13,706 nucleotides of DNA, taken from Anaerolineae bacterium (GTDB lineage Bacteria; Chloroflexota; Anaerolineae; Aggregatilineales; Phototrophicaceae). Both the position numbers and the translations under genes were made by a program. The stretch covers positions 1 to 13,706 of the forward strand of contig JANQRM010000263.1 of NCBI GenBank assembly GCA_028284565.1, written 5' to 3'. Shown in pieces: positions 12,317 to 13,706 of this stretch. Below the pieces are notes generated by a model. It was not told the origin of the DNA, did no database searches, and saw nothing but the letters and a program-made list of their open reading frames with translations. Each line of letters starts with the position of its first letter. Within the stretch, counting starts at the first letter, position 1.

Positions 12317-13291
12317 CTAGTGCGCTACAGCCTTTAATTCAAGCGAGGGTTTGATAAGGGCAGGCTTGGTCTCTTCTTCAGCTGACATGATGACTGGCAT
12401 CAGATTAGTCGCATGCACCGGCTTAGCGATTGTTTCCAAGTATTTTTCGACGTTGGCGGGTTTAGCAGGTTGCGTCGCATCAATGCTAATTTTGTGTTCG
12501 AGTTTTACTTGCATATCGGCAATTTGCATTTGCAAGCGTTGAAGTTGTTCAGCTAATTCTGCAACGTTAGCTTGAACCTTGCGGGGTGTGGCTTTCCAAT
12601 CAGAATCCGTAACATCCAATCTCTCTGGACGTTCATAAACAACCGTGCCTTGAAAATATTCCATTGTTGCGTGTCCCTGTTGACTAATCCCTTGTGGGCG
12701 AACCAATTTTTTTGCTGTTTTGAGCAGGATTTGAAAATCCATCCAAGGGGACATATTATCGACATATTGGACATCAAAATCAAATTTTTGTTCCCAAGAA
12801 ATGGTATTACGCCCGTTAACTTGTGCCAATCCTGTCACGCCCGGCTTCACATCGTGACGGCGAAATTGTTCTTTGGTGTAGAGGTCAAGATATTGTGTTA
12901 ACAAAGGACGCGGACCTACCAAGCTAATGTCGCCCCGTAACACGTTGACCAATTGAGGGAGTTCATCTAAACTCCATTTGCGAAGCATTATGCCAAGCGG
13001 TTTTAGACGCTTTTCATCAGGTAACAAATTCCCATCTGTGTCTCGTTCATCCGTCATAGTCCGGAACTTGAGAATCTCAAAGAGTTGCCCTTTATAGCCT
13101 ACGCGCGTTTGACGAAATAACACAGGTGAACCCATTTGTGTTTTGACTAAAATTGCGACAGTCAACATCATCGGAGCAACCAAGATCAAAGCGATCAAAC
13201 TAATGAAGATGTCCATCAGCCTTTTTAGATAATTGCCGTAAAATCCCCCCGGATGAACGGCACGAGGTTGTTGTGTCATCGTATTCTGCAT
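12317..13291 (-). CDS. Monotopic phosphoglycosyl transferase (WcaJ/PglC-type initiating sugar transferase) with a coiled-coil tail
   Basis: About 325 residues from the ATG at 13291, which has AGAGG 5 bases upstream. An ATG at 13327 would add 12 residues (MLKQEMMKEEAR) with a poorly spaced AAGGG. The catalytic part (18 to about 205) has YLKRLMDIFISLIALILVAPMM, the reentrant membrane helix with its Pro; RVGYKGQLFEILKFRTM; the catalytic Asp109-Glu110 dyad in WSLDELPQL; SLVGPRPLL; and KPGVTGLAQVNGR. Such enzymes transfer a phospho-sugar from a nucleotide sugar to undecaprenyl phosphate, the first step of capsule, O-antigen or exopolysaccharide assembly. Normal members stop near residue 200-210. 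Here about 110 extra residues follow, including a charged coiled coil (about 240-270: AELAEQLQRLQMQIADMQVKLEHK) and a Pro/Ala-rich end. The gene follows the epimerase gene closely (about 60 bases from this start) and ends before a hairpin terminator. Confidence 0.92.
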   Translation of the reverse strand: MQNTMTQQPRAVHPGGFYGNYLKRLMDIFISLIALILVAPMMLTVAILVKTQMGSPVLFRQTRVGYKGQLFEILKFRTMTDERDTDGNLLPDEKRLKPLGIMLRKWSLDELPQLVNVLRGDISLVGPRPLLTQYLDLYTKEQFRRHDVKPGVTGLAQVNGRNTISWEQKFDFDVQYVDNMSPWMDFQILLKTAKKLVRPQGISQQGHATMEYFQGTVVYERPERLDVTDSDWKATPRKVQANVAELAEQLQRLQMQIADMQVKLEHKISIDATQPAKPANVEKYLETIAKPVHATNLMPVIMSAEEETKPALIKPSLELKAVAH

Positions 13292-13350
13292 TCGAGCCTC
13301 TTCCTTCATCATTTCTTGCTTTAACATTAACTAACATACCCTTCTTGAGC

Positions 13351-13706
13351 CTAATGATTGCCGTTTCTGTTCATAGACGGCAGTGCATAGGGAATTTCTG
13401 CATCCAAGCCGTAGCGCAAGACTGTAATGGCTTTCTCACGCTCGATGCCGTTTTCAATGAGAGAGTCTACCCATGTCATGAATTCTTGAGTGTCGACTTC
13501 TCGACGAGATTCTAGGCGAATGATGCCGGGATGTTGGGTTTCGTGTGCTTCTTCTTCGCTGTTGTCAAAGAGTTCTTCGTGCATCTTTTCGCCGGGACGC
13601 ACACCAGAAAATTCAATGTCAATATCTTGGTAAGGCCGCATCCCGCGGAGACGGATCATCCGTTCTGCCAGCTCGACAATTTTTACCGTCTCCCCCATAC
13701 GTAAGA
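13351..13706 (-). CDS. FlaA1/CapD-type nucleotide-sugar 4,6-dehydratase/epimerase, C-terminal part (partial)
   Basis: The frame is open through the window edge: LR precedes the Met at 13698, which is therefore internal and not the start. About 118 residues of the C-terminus are seen. [20 protein letters not shown], then [26 protein letters not shown] closely matches the end of FlaA1/WbpM/CapD-type short-chain dehydrogenases (pattern DMGEPVKI, then GLRPGEKLYEEL). These convert UDP-N-acetylglucosamine or related sugars to 4-keto-6-deoxy or epimerised products. Long WbpM-type members also carry N-terminal membrane helices; that part is off the window, so the subclass is not known. The gene lies just upstream of the phosphoglycosyl transferase, a classic pair in which the epimerase product is the sugar loaded first on the lipid carrier. 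Confidence 0.88.
   Translation of the reverse strand, partial: LRMGETVKIVELAERMIRLRGMRPYQDIDIEFSGVRPGEKMHEELFDNSEEEAHETQHPGIIRLESRREVDTQEFMTWVDSLIENGIEREKAITVLRYGLDAEIPYALPSMNRNGNH

Overview
The window looks like chromosomal DNA of a moderate-GC bacterium, most probably an uncultured Chloroflexota (Anaerolineae-like) lineage. This placement is an inference. It rests on a secreted sortase, a fused Wzz/BY-kinase-like protein, STAS-like and LexA-wing-helix proteins of a type I associate with that phylum, and clear Shine-Dalgarno sites. No rRNA, tRNA, insertion sequence, CRISPR array or phage gene was found. All genes are on the minus strand except the sortase (3549-4610) and a gene tail at 1-75.

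Region 1 (1-1800): the last 24 codons of an enolase-superfamily enzyme, then a tightly packed minus-strand cassette of ArsR-type repressor, SRPBCC/AHSA1 protein, DUF1801 protein and PhnB-like VOC protein. All junctions overlap. The cassette is driven by a near-perfect sigma-70 promoter (TTGACA, 16 bp, TATAAT) followed at once by two abutting 16-bp palindromes, which are the likely autoregulatory operator.

Region 2 (1800-3550): a membrane-anchored coiled-coil protein, a small LexA-type winged-helix protein, a possible 36-residue ORF with a good ribosome binding site, and a strong plus-strand intrinsic terminator at 3143-3199. The terminator has no upstream gene to serve. With a possible promoter just before it, it could define a ~65-nt small RNA.

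Region 3 (3550-5015): a secreted sortase whose stop codon abuts that of a convergent STAS-like gene. That gene has lost its start through a frameshift and an in-frame TAG.

Region 4 (5090-13706): a minus-strand exopolysaccharide locus. In transcription order it holds the end of a FlaA1/CapD-type nucleotide-sugar dehydratase/epimerase, a phosphoglycosyl transferase with an unusual coiled-coil tail, a terminator, an overlapping ATP-grasp and HAD phosphatase pair, a Wzz/BY-kinase-like protein with degraded Walker motifs and no tyrosine tail, and two paralogous secreted glycosidase-like proteins separated by a strong terminator. A plausible reading is that the epimerase and transferase make and load the first sugar on undecaprenyl phosphate, the ATP-grasp/HAD pair makes a ligated or dephosphorylated decoration, the Wzz-like protein sets chain length, and the two exported barrel proteins act on the finished polymer outside the cell. 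No Wzx, Wzy or classical glycosyltransferase lies in the window, so the rest of the locus probably lies beyond 13706.
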